Source of the DNA: Paenibacillus harenae DSM 16969
Lineage (GTDB): Bacteria; Bacillota; Bacilli; Paenibacillales; Paenibacillaceae
Assembly: GCF_000422465.1 (NCBI RefSeq)
Contig: NZ_AULV01000015.1
Coordinates: forward strand, 1-64,000
DNA: 64,000 bases
Reading direction: 5' to 3'
Under the pieces are notes generated by a model that worked only from the letters and a program-made list of their open reading frames with translations, was not told the DNA's origin and ran no database searches. This document shows, in pieces, positions 1 through 7,986 of the stretch (position 1 is its first letter; every line of letters begins with the position of its first letter). The position numbers and the translations under genes are program-made.

Positions 1-1
1 A

Positions 2-46
2 GAAGCTAACAAGGCCATAAAAAAGGTTACGGATAAACCAAAGTAA
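2..46 (+). CDS. 3' end of an upstream gene (partial)
   Basis: The window opens inside a frame that reads EANKAIKKVTDKPK and stops with TAA, 16 bases before the start of the truncated ABC ATPase. The lysine-rich tail and the close spacing suggest the last codons of a gene in the same operon. Short helical DUF1048-type or PadR proteins often precede DrrA-like ATPases in related bacteria, but 14 residues do not identify a family. Confidence 0.35.
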   Translation, partial: EANKAIKKVTDKPK

Positions 47-62
47 AAGGGGGGATATCGGG

Positions 63-529
63 ATGGAAAAAGCAATCGAAGTAAAAGGACTGCAAAAATC
101 CTACAAGCAGCATCACGTCTTAAAGGGCGTGGATTTCGAGGTGGAAAAGGGCAGTATTTTCGCCCTGCTCGGCTCCAACGGGGCGGGCAAGACAACGGTT
201 GTCAAAATCCTCACCACGCTGCTCAAACCAGACAGCGGAACCGCCACCGTAAACGGATTCGATGTTGCGTCGAAACCCGACAATGTGCGGCAGGCGATCA
301 GTCTGCGGCGTTTGTGCCGACCGAGTCGATGCCGACTGTCGTTCGCGTCTTTGCAGACAACCAGCCGGTGACCTCGATCGTGGAAGCTATTCGTGCGCTG
401 CTGTCAGGGCAGCCGGTGGGCCATGATATTTGGGTCGCTCTTGCGAGGTGCGTCGGGATTATGCTCGCAGCCTATTTCTTTGCAATGAGGGTGTATAATA
501 AAAAACTCGACCTGAACAGGTCGATTTAA
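63..529 (+). pseudogene. Collapsed drrAB-type ABC operon: ATPase N-terminus joined to permease C-terminus
   Basis: The first 80 residues are a good ABC ATPase N-terminus of the DrrA/daunorubicin-resistance type, with Walker A GSNGAGKTT near residues 37-45. At about position 301 the ATPase reading breaks off before the Q-loop. A different frame then carries the last 70 or so residues of an ABC-2 permease (AAFVPTESMPTVVRVFADNQ...VGHDIW), ending at 529. The signature motif, Walker B and most of the permease are missing. One deletion has therefore removed the end of the ATPase gene and the start of the permease gene and put them out of frame. The ribosome site and ATG are intact, so a truncated peptide could still be made, but no transporter. 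Confidence 0.85.
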
Positions 530-576
530 GGAAGTTCTTCGTGTTATCTAAAATGATCTTAGGACCGATAACCTTT

Positions 577-1206
577 TTATCGTCTTTTATTGTTGAGCAA
601 TCGATACAACCCATAAATGATAAGTAAAAATAGAGAATAAATGACAAGGACGATCATCCATTCCCCGGAACCAGAGCGCATATTGACTCCGACATAAGCA
701 AATACAAGCATGATCGGAATTTTGCCAATGAGGGTCGTTAATATAAATATTGGGAAAGGTAAACCAAATACGCCAGCATACATATTGATAAGTGACGCAG
801 GCATGATAGGGATCATACGTGCAATTAACAGCGACCAGAATGAATGGTTGTTAATAAACGTATTCATTTTTCGAAAAGAGGCGCTTCTCTCCACCCATAC
901 TTTTCCCTGGTTAATTAGCAAATAGCGGAATAAAAAGTAAATTAATACGGCAGCTAGCGTCGAGGCAGCGATGTTCATCAGACTACCCCACAATAGACCA
1001 TACATCGCTCCAATAACTCCGCCAACTAATCCGAACGGAATGCCAGGAACAGCGGCTAATATTACGATAAGTACAAAGACAATGATGAAGTCTCCATCCT
1101 TATCCTCATTAATCCAATTAATGAATACATCCGCATTCAAAAAAACGATTAACATAATTGCGACGCTAAGAGATGCAACCATCCATTTGTAAACTTTCAA
1201 ACGCAC
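577..1206 (-). CDS. TVP38/TMEM64 family (VTT domain) membrane protein
   Basis: A 209-residue hydrophobic protein with about five or six membrane segments. The central region, roughly residues 45-165, has the VTT/SNARE-associated pattern: a glycine- and proline-rich re-entrant stretch (VPGIPFGLVGGVIGAMYG) and the paired motif ARMIPIMPASLINMYAGVF. Relatives (YtxB, YdjZ, DedA superfamily) are small inner-membrane proteins linked to lipid or membrane homeostasis; their substrate is generally unknown. The annotated start is GTG at 1206 behind GGGGAG. A TTG two codons later has better spacing (about 8 bases) and may be the real start. Transcribed alone. Confidence 0.85.
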   Translation of the reverse strand: MRLKVYKWMVASLSVAIMLIVFLNADVFINWINEDKDGDFIIVFVLIVILAAVPGIPFGLVGGVIGAMYGLLWGSLMNIAASTLAAVLIYFLFRYLLINQGKVWVERSASFRKMNTFINNHSFWSLLIARMIPIMPASLINMYAGVFGLPFPIFILTTLIGKIPIMLVFAYVGVNMRSGSGEWMIVLVIYSLFLLIIYGLYRLLNNKRR

Positions 1207-1430
1207 GTCTCCCCTATTGACTCTCTGTCTAGCTTACTACGTTAAGCATACTAAACTCAAATCCAATTACGGACTTTTGCCGTGAGCAAAGTCGTAACTT
1301 TACAGCTGCACTCCCTTACGCTTCTTCTGCTGCATGGTAAGCCCAGTTAGCAGCGAGGCGAAGGAGAGCGGAACGAGAGCGAACCTGATGATCGGCTCCA
1401 TTGCGCTTGCGGCCGGGTTTCGCGGTAAAA

Positions 1431-1462
1431 ACAAAAAAAACTTCAGTTACAATTACAACTGA
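1431..1462 (-). terminator. Possible minus-strand terminator
   Basis: On the minus strand a TCAGTT/AACTGA stem (1443-1448 with 1457-1462) with an 8-base AT-rich loop is followed by a run of eight T residues (complement of 1431-1440). It has terminator form, but no gene directly upstream explains it. Confidence 0.4.
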
Positions 1463-1598
1463 GAGTTTTTCAGAAATCTTATAACGAGAGCGGAAGGGCG
1501 AAGCGGATTCCCAATCCCCCATTTTGGGACGTGATTCTCTTGTACTTTGGACCTCGCTTGGGAGTCATAAATCATCCCTCTTTCCGAAAATGAGTTAA

Positions 1599-1622
1599 AA
1601 CCGGCAGAATGTCCTGCCGGTT
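1599..1622 (-). terminator. Rho-independent terminator of the Gly/Tyr-rich gene
   Basis: A perfect 9-base inverted repeat (AACCGGCAG at 1599-1607, CTGCCGGTT at 1614-1622) with a 6-base loop, followed on the minus strand by a short T run. It lies 16 bases past the stop codon of the 1638-1973 gene. Confidence 0.8.
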
Positions 1623-1637
1623 CCCATACGGTAGAAA

Positions 1638-1973
1638 TCAAATAAAGAAAAATGGAAGTAAAAAAAGTGTGGTGATGAGAGCTAAATCAAGCCAATAACC
1701 TCCGTAGCCATAGCCACCGTAGCCGTAACCACCATAGAAGCCGGATAGTTTTGCATTCTTCTTAGAATTCGTTTTTTTTATTTTCCCTCCGGTTTTTGCT
1801 GACGCAAGTGTCAATGTTCCGTCACCAATCTCGCACTCGGTCAACAATACTCTTCCTCCACTTACTTCACTAACCGTTCCATAGTAATGCGTACCGTCAT
1901 GGGTGACCGCACAGACCTTCCGTCCGATAAGCGGATTGACAGTCTCATAGCAAACCGGATAAATCGGTTGCAT
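1638..1973 (-). CDS. Small protein with Gly/Tyr repeats and hydrophobic tail
   Basis: A 111-residue protein of no function I can name. The N-terminal half (MQPIYPVCYETVNPLIG...) looks like a small beta-rich SH3-like fold with the motif VTHDGTHYYGTVSEV. A lysine-rich linker follows, then tandem GYGGYG units, and finally a hydrophobic segment (LALITTLFLLPFFFI). Small proteins of this build are common in Bacillus and Paenibacillus and are often suspected of being spore-surface proteins, which is inference here. I chose the ATG at 1973 because GGAAGGAGAGAGGTT stands directly before it; the frame is open to 2021 but has no ribosome site there. Confidence 0.7.
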   Translation of the reverse strand: MQPIYPVCYETVNPLIGRKVCAVTHDGTHYYGTVSEVSGGRVLLTECEIGDGTLTLASAKTGGKIKKTNSKKNAKLSGFYGGYGYGGYGYGGYWLDLALITTLFLLPFFFI

Positions 1974-2134
1974 AACCTCTCTCCTTCCAAAAAGTAAAGT
2001 GACAATCGCCGTAGTATACATCGTAGACTATGACTGTTACCCCAGCTCCGTCTGTACTTTCGCCTTTTGTCCACAAAAATGGGTGCAGTCATCGACGTGA
2101 AACGGCATAGGATATTTAGAGAGGTGATAAGATT

Positions 2135-2845
2135 ATGGACTATCCTACGTTATTAGCCCGACTCGGCGAAGGAAGCGCACATCCCGGAGGTTTCCAAGCG
2201 ACCAAGGAACTGATTGAACGAATCAAGCTGCCTACTGGCACCAAAGTGCTCGAGGTTGGGTGCGGAACGGGCCGGACCGCCTGTTATTTAGCCAGTATGG
2301 GCTGTGACGTAACGGCGATGGACCGGAATGAAGCAATGGTCGAAAAAGCGAAACGCCGTGCGAGGTTGAGCGGAGCTCCCTTACGGATTGTTAAGGCAGA
2401 TGCCGCTTCCATGCCATTTCCGGATGCATCGTTTGATGTGGTTTTTGTGGAGTCGGTTACGGCATTTACGAAAGGGAGCTCGGCTTTGCGGGAGTTCTGG
2501 AGGGTGCTGAAACCAGGAGGAATCCTGTACGATCGTGAAATGGCGCTTACCAGAAAAATACCTGCGGCACATTTGCGGGAACTTCAATCATTTTATGGGC
2601 TCCTTCATCTGCGCACCGTTCCGGAGTGGCTGAAGCTGGTGCGGCAATCACGTTTTCAAAAATTGACCGTGTCCCGATTCTCCCCGATGAAACAACCGTT
2701 AACCGATATCGATCCCTTTCGGGTTATCGAACATAATCTGCTCTTAAATCAAGACACAATACGCATGATGACCAATAATGAACGCTTGATGAACAGGTTT
2801 GCCAAAGTCATGGGAAGCATTGTGATAACCGCATGGAAATCATGA
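2135..2845 (+). CDS. Class I SAM-dependent methyltransferase
   Basis: A 236-residue protein with the Rossmann-type methyltransferase core: motif I VLEVGCGTG at residues 38-46, an acidic residue after strand 2 (VTAMDRNEAM), the DAASMPF...SFDVVFVE segment near residues 88-104, and REFWRVLKPGG near 120-130. This is the Methyltransf_11 / UbiE-like pattern for small-molecule methylation. The acceptor cannot be told from sequence. The C-terminal 90 residues are variable. Start ATG at 2135 behind GAGAGGTGATAAG. It stands alone between genes of the opposite strand. Confidence 0.9.
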   Translation: MDYPTLLARLGEGSAHPGGFQATKELIERIKLPTGTKVLEVGCGTGRTACYLASMGCDVTAMDRNEAMVEKAKRRARLSGAPLRIVKADAASMPFPDASFDVVFVESVTAFTKGSSALREFWRVLKPGGILYDREMALTRKIPAAHLRELQSFYGLLHLRTVPEWLKLVRQSRFQKLTVSRFSPMKQPLTDIDPFRVIEHNLLLNQDTIRMMTNNERLMNRFAKVMGSIVITAWKS

Positions 2846-3049
2846 TAAAGCTAAAATAAGACAACCTAATCACTGCTACGATAAAAGGAGAAGATGCCTG
2901 GACAGTTTCTCGGGAACGAGGCTGACAGTGAGTTATTCGGATGGTGTACAAGTGAGGACGCAGTAAATATAATTTGGAAGGCCGGCATGAATAAGGCCCT
3001 TTGTGCTATACGGGACTATTCTCCGTGCCGTGCGAATCTTCTACGTATA

Positions 3050-3427
3050 TCACGGAGAGTCTTCCATGTCCAATTTTCGGATGCGCAGCAGCGCCGTCAA
3101 TATAATCGAAAAAGCCGCCATCGCCAGCATCGGAATCGTAATGAAGCCGAACCAGTTCAAGTAGTCGCCCTGACAGGAGACGGGACCGCAGGCAGCCAGC
3201 GCCGAGTCATGAGGAAGCTTCTGAAGCACGGTATGATAAAGCGAGAATCCGCAACCAATCGCGGCAATCGGTATCGCATATGCGATACAGCCGGCATCGC
3301 CCTTCGCATACGCAATGCCGAGCAGAAGCGCCAGCGGGTACATAAAGATCCTTTGAAACCAACATAGGCTGCATGGAAGAAAATGCATGACCTCGCTCAA
3401 ATACAGGCTTCCTGCCGTCGCCAGCAC
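3050..3427 (-). CDS. bdbC: BdbC/DsbB-like thiol-disulfide oxidoreductase, N-terminus uncertain
   Basis: Multi-pass membrane protein of the DsbB/BdbC family, which reoxidises a BdbD/DsbA-type partner and passes electrons to quinone. Diagnostic are the CSLCWFQR pair (Cys19, Cys22 of this frame) and the second pair CGPVSC (Cys80, Cys85) before the conserved GDYLNWFGFITIPM. From the GTG at 3427 the product is 125 residues and lacks part of the first membrane helix. The same frame continues upstream without a stop to about 3520 and encodes a lysine/glutamate-rich start plus the missing helix (VSFWLFLAWAAA), but contains no ATG, GTG or TTG. Either a rare start (CTG at 3511 or ATT at 3517) is used or the 5' end has suffered a frameshift. 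No bdbD neighbour is visible. Confidence 0.8.
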   Translation of the reverse strand: MLATAGSLYLSEVMHFLPCSLCWFQRIFMYPLALLLGIAYAKGDAGCIAYAIPIAAIGCGFSLYHTVLQKLPHDSALAACGPVSCQGDYLNWFGFITIPMLAMAAFSIILTALLRIRKLDMEDSP

Positions 3428-3520
3428 CGCAGCCGCCCACGCTAGAAACAGCCAAAACGATACCTTTTTCTCCTTTTTCTCCTTCTTCTCCCTCTCCTCC
3501 TGGATATCCAGTTCAATCCC

Positions 3521-3824
3521 TCGCTCTCGTCATGTCTTGTGCTATTTCCTATTATTATCTATAGGAGCCCGATATGTCATGACTCGAAAGAGCTATAGTC
3601 TGCAGATATAGGTTTCTTAAAAGATGCGCCGACCCAAATCCTGTATAACCACCATTTCGGTCATCAAGATTTTAAATTTGCTTCTTTATTATTTTTTACA
3701 AGTTACGCGCATTTCCTTTTATAAAATAACTTAACCGATGCACAGTTCAAATATAAACTGCTGACACCACGCTGTCAGGATTGCTTTACTATAATGAAAG
3801 AAGCATACGGGAGGAGGAGACGAT
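3521..3824. other. Divergent intergenic region
   Basis: About 300 AT-rich bases between the bdbC frame and the WYL regulator. It should hold the promoters of both genes. The only landmark I can point to is the GGGAGGAGG ribosome site before the regulator's TTG start. Confidence 0.5.
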
Positions 3825-4673
3825 TTGAGACTGGACCGACTGCTGGCCATTATGATGTGTCTATTTAATGAGACGAGGATCAGCGCAACCGGGCTGTCCG
3901 GGAGGCTAGGGGTTTCCTTGCGCACCGTCTATCGGGATATGGAGACGATCCTTCGAGCCGGCATACCCATCGTCTCGTTCCCCGGCGCAGATGGCGGATA
4001 TGAGATTGAGTCCGGTTACCGGGCCGAAAAAAAACTGCTGTCCCTCCATCATTTCGTATCCGTTTGCTCAGCTCTGCACGGTACGCCGCTGTCTGCGGAA
4101 AGCGAAGAAATCGAAGATTTAATCGCCGCTTCCTCCGGGATCTCGCAGGAGGATATCCGGGCGTTAATAAGGGCAGCTCATGGGCTGCGCATCGTCAGTA
4201 TTGACTATAGGGACAGCAGCGGATCGGAAACGAAGAGGACTGTAGAGCCGCATGGCCTATTTATGAAATACGGCAGCTGGTACATGTACGGCTACTGCCG
4301 CTTTCGCTCGGATACGAGGATATTCAAGCTGTCCCGGATCTGCCGGCTGGACAGCAGCATGGAGACCTTCTGTCCACGAAGCATTACGCTTCATGATGTG
4401 GATCAGCAGTTTCAACAGGTCGGACGCTCGGCGAAGCTGGATGTTGCGCTGCTGTTCTGCCGTGAAGCCGAGACGAGAGTCAGGGATGAGTTCCAAGCGG
4501 AGGAACTGACGGTCTTGCCGGATAACGGCATTCAGGTAACGGGCCGTTACTCTTCGATGGAAACCGCCGTGCGGCATATTCTCAGCTACGGCGAGCATGC
4601 GAGGGTACAACATCCGCCTTGGTTAATCGCCGAGCTTAAGAGCCGCATTGCGGCTATGGGGCGGATCTATTAA
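3825..4673 (+). CDS. YafY-type HTH/WYL-domain transcriptional regulator
   Basis: A 282-residue regulator. Residues 1-60 are a winged helix-turn-helix of the HTH_11 type (RLDRLLAIMMCLF...VSLRTVYRDMETI). A WYL-like effector domain follows from about residue 140 (RIVSIDYRDSSGSETKRTVEPHGLFMKYGSWYMYGYCRFR). WYL proteins sense small ligands or nucleic acid pieces and commonly control detoxification or repair genes. The start is TTG at 3825, fixed by GGGAGGAGGAGACGAT directly upstream. No obvious target gene is adjacent, so it may regulate itself. Confidence 0.88.
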   Translation: MRLDRLLAIMMCLFNETRISATGLSGRLGVSLRTVYRDMETILRAGIPIVSFPGADGGYEIESGYRAEKKLLSLHHFVSVCSALHGTPLSAESEEIEDLIAASSGISQEDIRALIRAAHGLRIVSIDYRDSSGSETKRTVEPHGLFMKYGSWYMYGYCRFRSDTRIFKLSRICRLDSSMETFCPRSITLHDVDQQFQQVGRSAKLDVALLFCREAETRVRDEFQAEELTVLPDNGIQVTGRYSSMETAVRHILSYGEHARVQHPPWLIAELKSRIAAMGRIY

Positions 4674-4775
4674 CGACGTCGATATAACGATTTTTACGCA
4701 AAAAAGATGTCTCCTGGAGGCTCGAAAACCTGCTTGGACACCTCATTTGGGCGGTTTTAGTTGAAGCGCCGGATT

Positions 4776-4813
4776 GGGGCGCTATTGGGGCGCTATTGGG
4801 GCGCTATTGGGGC
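4776..4813 (+). repeat. 11-base tandem repeat, about 3.5 copies
   Basis: Three perfect head-to-tail copies of GGGGCGCTATT (4776-4786, 4787-4797, 4798-4808) and a partial fourth (GGGGC) run straight into seven T residues. An AGCGCC arm just upstream (about 4765) can pair with the GGCGCT inside the first copy. The array may therefore act as a variable terminator behind the regulator gene. Confidence 0.85.
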
Positions 4814-4907
4814 TTTTTTTACGCATAAGGGGAAAACCTCCCTTTATTTTGGGCGAGAACGATTAGTTTTAAGCAATTAAAGGGAAAAACCGGCATTATT
4901 CGCACGG

Positions 4908-5291
4908 TTATCCGCTCAAACTCGGAAAGCGGATCAAATTAGCGGGAGAAATTCCGACTAGATCAAGCGTGCTCCGTGTTGAGGTAGAATTAAAGGTGCT
5001 TTTTCCCATTAAGCTCGATCCATACCACATACCACATAGCTCGATGTCCACGTCGACTTCGCCGCCCGCCGAGACGCCCGCTCCTGAACGATGTTCCGCG
5101 CTGACAGGAATTATGAACACTCCTCCCATTGACGCGACCGTGCTGCGGTAGGAATAATCACCGATTGTTATTTTGACCGCCGGCTTCTTTCCCGCCCCTA
5201 AGCTCTCAACGACCTCGTCCGGCACCTGAATGCCCGTCGCCGTTTTCTTGCTAAGATGGATGACCGCTCGAATTATGGCTATGTGACACGA
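4908..5291 (-). pseudogene. DUF1905 (YdeI/OmpD-associated type) fragment
   Basis: The frame reads KKTATGIQVPDEVVESLGAGKKPAVK...YRSTVASMGGVFIIPVSAEHRSGAGVSAGGEVDVDIEL, the standard DUF1905 beta-barrel core. Its usual first strand upstream of 5225 has no start codon (the only candidate is GTG at 5225, inside the domain). After VDIEL the family sequence stops and unrelated residues run to the stop codon, so the normal second half is missing. Truncated at both ends and most likely dead. Confidence 0.7.
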
Positions 5292-5306
5292 TCATCATCT
5301 ACGAGG

Positions 5307-6020
5307 CTAATCATCCAAAATCTCTTGCAAAAACTTGTCCCTGTTCAGTAAAAAATACTTCGTTATTTGATAATGGTCCGTCATCTCGTAATTGATCTCT
5401 TCAATGGCTTCGTTATCGAAGCTGTAGATAGTGGCGTCAGGATAACCTAGAAGAATCGGAGAATGGGTTGCAATTATAAATTGGCTGTCGCCCGATGAGA
5501 CTAAATCATGCAGGATTCTCAAAAACGACAGCTGCCGTTGAGGGGATAAAGCCGCCTCCGGCTCGTCCAATAAATAGATGGCTTTCCCCTTAAAGCGGTT
5601 GGAAAAGAGAGATAAAAAAGACTCGCCATGCGATTGTTGGTGCAAAGAGCGTCCGCCGTATGCGTCATAAGCTCCTACATCATCGATATGGGACGCAAAA
5701 TTGTAAAAAGACTCTGCCCGGAGAAAAAAACCTTTTGCAACTTTAGGCAGCCACGAAAGCCTGATATATTCGCCAAGCGCCGATTCGGAAGCATGTACGT
5801 CATAGTAGTTATTACGTCCTCCGCCTGCCGTATTAAATTCGCATTTCTCGGCAATAGCCTCCAGCAGCGTGGACTTGCCTGATCCGTTTTCCCCGACAAA
5901 AAAGGTAACTTTGTTTTTCAAATCCAGTTGTTGAAGGTTCTTAATCGATGGAATCGAGAACGGATACTCCTTAAAAGACGGAATCTGTTCATGCAGAAGT
6001 GCAATTCTCTTTAAGAACAT
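5307..6020 (-). CDS. AAA-family ATPase of the OLD/RecF-like (AAA_21) type
   Basis: A 237-residue single-domain ATPase with Walker A GENGSGKST at residues 43-51, an ABC-like signature region (SHGESFLSLF, 130-139), Walker B IYLLDEPEA (148-156) and the switch histidine in FIIATHSPILL. Proteins of this length are the compact, coiled-coil-less ABC/SMC-like ATPases found alone or beside nucleases in defence and repair loci. Here no nuclease partner is adjacent: one side is a DUF1905 fragment, the other a LysM fragment. Its function is therefore open. Start ATG at 6020 has only a weak upstream AGGTG. Confidence 0.85.
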   Translation of the reverse strand: MFLKRIALLHEQIPSFKEYPFSIPSIKNLQQLDLKNKVTFFVGENGSGKSTLLEAIAEKCEFNTAGGGRNNYYDVHASESALGEYIRLSWLPKVAKGFFLRAESFYNFASHIDDVGAYDAYGGRSLHQQSHGESFLSLFSNRFKGKAIYLLDEPEAALSPQRQLSFLRILHDLVSSGDSQFIIATHSPILLGYPDATIYSFDNEAIEEINYEMTDHYQITKYFLLNRDKFLQEILDD

Positions 6021-6089
6021 GTTGTCACCTGCGAATTCTTTTTGTTTTTATAGTACCATCTATTTGGTTGAGCCAAAAGAAAAACAGCC

Positions 6090-6108
6090 TCCGGCCATAA
6101 GAGCCGGA
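6090..6108 (-). terminator. Terminator after the LysM remnant
   Basis: A TCCGGC/GCCGGA stem with a 7-base loop, followed on the minus strand by GGCTGTTTTTCTTTT. It sits just past the stop of the LysM fragment and suggests that a real gene once ended here. Confidence 0.6.
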
Positions 6109-6123
6109 AACTTCGCTTGCAGC

Positions 6124-6288
6124 TCATTTGCTGCTTATACTCTCAATCGTAACGCGATAGGCTTGCGCAATATGATACAGCGTGTCGCCGCCGACGTATG
6201 GTTCGGCGGACAAGCCGGGATACAGATCGCCTGGCCGAATATTGATCCCCCGGACATTGCCTACAATAATAATGCAAAAGAAATTCAC
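6124..6288 (-). pseudogene. LysM-domain protein remnant
   Basis: A 54-codon frame too short to stand alone reads ...VRGINIRPGDLYPGL, the end of one LysM repeat, then GGDTLYHIAQAYRVTIESI, the beginning of a second, and stops at TGA 6124. LysM repeats bind peptidoglycan or chitin. Only one and a half degenerate repeats survive, with no ribosome site before the GTG at 6288. I read it as the 3' remnant of a LysM protein that has otherwise been deleted. Confidence 0.55.
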
Positions 6289-6347
6289 CCTTTCCGCGCT
6301 GTTGTCTTATACAAACTATGCTCGGAAAGGGCATCTGTTCCGATCGT

Positions 6348-6881
6348 TCAGGCGTTCTGCGGATTTAACGCGCCATTCTGCCGCAGGAACTCTGCGACTC
6401 GGTGGTTCCCCTGCTTAACGGCAAGAGCAAGAGGCGTTTCTCCGCCCTCCGCCTTCGCGTTGACATCTGCCCCATGCTCAAGCAACAAGCGGATCAACTC
6501 GATGTTGTCATCGTGAAAGGCAGCGGTATGCAGGCAAGTGTGGCCGTTGCTGTCGAACAGATCGGTCCCGGCATTACGCGCTAATAACAGCCGAATGACC
6601 TCCGTATTTCTCTCCCCCGCTATCGCGGCATGCAGAGCCGTATTGGAGGGAATAAATGATATTCTGGAATGAGAGATGGCGTTAACGTCAGCTCCATGGT
6701 CTAACAATAGCTGCACGGCATCCTTGTTCCCGTAATGCGCCGCGAATCCCAGAGGCGTAAGACCGTCGTTATTCTCCGTGTCCGCCAGGTCCGGATGAGC
6801 GTCCAAAATGGTTATTAACCGAGACAGATCCCCCGATTGTGCCGCCTGAAACAGATCGTTTATGATTGAACTCGTTTCCAT
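6348..6881 (-). CDS. Ankyrin-repeat protein
   Basis: A 177-residue protein made almost entirely of ankyrin repeats, about four or five copies, with typical cores such as DGLTPLGFAAHYGNKDAVQLL, TALHAAIAG, GHTCLHTAAFH and GETPLALAVKQGN, and with the turn LLEHGADVNA. Such proteins are protein-binding scaffolds; bacterial examples are usually cytoplasmic and of unknown partner. No signal peptide. I chose the ATG at 6881 because CGGAGGTATTTAAT precedes it; the frame extends 13 codons further but without a ribosome site. Confidence 0.88.
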   Translation of the reverse strand: METSSIINDLFQAAQSGDLSRLITILDAHPDLADTENNDGLTPLGFAAHYGNKDAVQLLLDHGADVNAISHSRISFIPSNTALHAAIAGERNTEVIRLLLARNAGTDLFDSNGHTCLHTAAFHDDNIELIRLLLEHGADVNAKAEGGETPLALAVKQGNHRVAEFLRQNGALNPQNA

Positions 6882-6971
6882 ATTAAATACCTCCGTTTCG
6901 TATTTTTGAATCATTGTCAACTGTCATGCATTTAAATTATAACAATTGCAATGGAATTGACTTCTTCAAAA

Positions 6972-7838
6972 TCACCTTTTTTGACGAAATTGAGAGGGAG
7001 ACCATGCAAAACGTTTGGAAAATAAACCGCTGAACGAACTGGGACTTTGAAGCCCTACTTCCAAACAAATATCTGTAATGGACTTATCCGTAGCAACAAG
7101 CAGCTTCTTTGCCTCCCGAAGCCTTACTTCCGATAGAAACTGGCGGGGAGTCATCCCAAACAATTGTTTGTAGCTTCTAAGAAAATGGTTTGGAGATAGA
7201 CATGCCGCATTTGCGATTTCCTTCAACGTTATAGGTTGATAATAGTATGCTGAGATATAATCATGACCAAGATGTACCCTTTTGAACAATTCCTCCCGGG
7301 TTGCGGCTTTCAGCGACTGCAGTTTCATCATATCCTTATGGACTTGACGGTGGACCTGTAAGAGCCTTTGAGATAATTCAAGCAATTTTTCATCTATCCA
7401 GTTATGATCACTCTGCTTATTTTTATATTCAGCCTTTATTTGAAACAAGGCGGGGGCCAGTAAATCATCATTGCAGTAAGTTTTTTCAACAAAATCGATT
7501 GACCTTGGCCTTGATGAGAACGGATCATCCAGGAGCTTCTCATTAGATGTTACCAAACTATGATAAACCTCTCCGACCATTCTTTCCGGGAAAAAGATAC
7601 AAAATGATTCTACGGGAACTTCTGATTCGATAGTTATCGAGTACTCTTGACCGTTATTGAGCAAAAGATAGTTACCTTCATTAACAGCGAAATGTCCATG
7701 GCCTGCATGATAATATGCACGTCCATTCATGAATGTTTTTATGGACAATGCCCCTGTTCCCTTCCAAAAGTAATTATTGCTTCTTGCATGCAGAATTGGA
7801 AGAAAGTTATGAGTATTTTTGCCCGGAGAATCAGCCAT
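6972..7838 (-). CDS. AraC-family transcriptional regulator
   Basis: A 288-residue regulator with an N-terminal cupin-like sensing domain (residues about 15-110, with the HAGHGHFAVNEGNYLLLNNGQEYSI strand pattern) and a C-terminal pair of helix-turn-helix motifs (about 190-288, SAYYYQPITLKEIANAACLSPNHFLRSYKQLFG and SITDICLEVGLQSPSSFSGLFSKRF). This build is usual for regulators of sugar or osmolyte uptake genes. Start ATG at 7838 behind GAGAGGGGTATCTG. The ankyrin gene lies 90 bases downstream on the same strand; co-transcription is possible but not shown. Confidence 0.9.
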   Translation of the reverse strand: MADSPGKNTHNFLPILHARSNNYFWKGTGALSIKTFMNGRAYYHAGHGHFAVNEGNYLLLNNGQEYSITIESEVPVESFCIFFPERMVGEVYHSLVTSNEKLLDDPFSSRPRSIDFVEKTYCNDDLLAPALFQIKAEYKNKQSDHNWIDEKLLELSQRLLQVHRQVHKDMMKLQSLKAATREELFKRVHLGHDYISAYYYQPITLKEIANAACLSPNHFLRSYKQLFGMTPRQFLSEVRLREAKKLLVATDKSITDICLEVGLQSPSSFSGLFSKRFAWSPSQFRQKR

Positions 7839-7945
7839 CAGATACCCCTCTCATTGAATAGCATCGTGTGCTTCTTCTGGATGGATGAGCGATTTCCCTG
7901 CTTTGTTTATAAGTTTAAAAGCTTTTTTCTTTCAAAAACATGAAA

Positions 7946-7972
7946 AGCCGCTCCCGATTGCCGGGAGCGGCT
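7946..7972 (-). terminator. Strong terminator of the giant SLH protein
   Basis: A perfect 11-base stem (AGCCGCTCCCG at 7946-7956 with CGGGAGCGGCT at 7962-7972), 5-base loop, followed on the minus strand by TTTTCATGTTTTT. It lies 14 bases beyond the stop codon of the 2729-residue protein. Confidence 0.9.
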
Positions 7973-7986
7973 TCTCTGTAACAAAA

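Larger units (their letters stand above)
1207..1637. other. Intergenic region without a convincing gene
   Basis: About 430 bases between the VTT protein and the glycine/tyrosine-rich protein. Apart from two hairpins listed separately, I see only short frames with no ribosome site and no recognisable product. The stretch around 1310-1420 has coding-like composition in places and could be decayed sequence. Confidence 0.5.

Noticed and set aside
507..524. Perfect 18-base palindrome TCGACCTGAACAGGTCGA
   Set aside because: It lies inside the permease tail coding region (LDLNRS) with a 2-base centre and no T tract. It could be chance or the end of the old gene; not strong enough to call an operator or terminator.
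2894..3367. 157-codon plus-strand frame near bdbC
   Set aside because: Overlaps the bdbC frame and has no domain or ribosome site with normal spacing.
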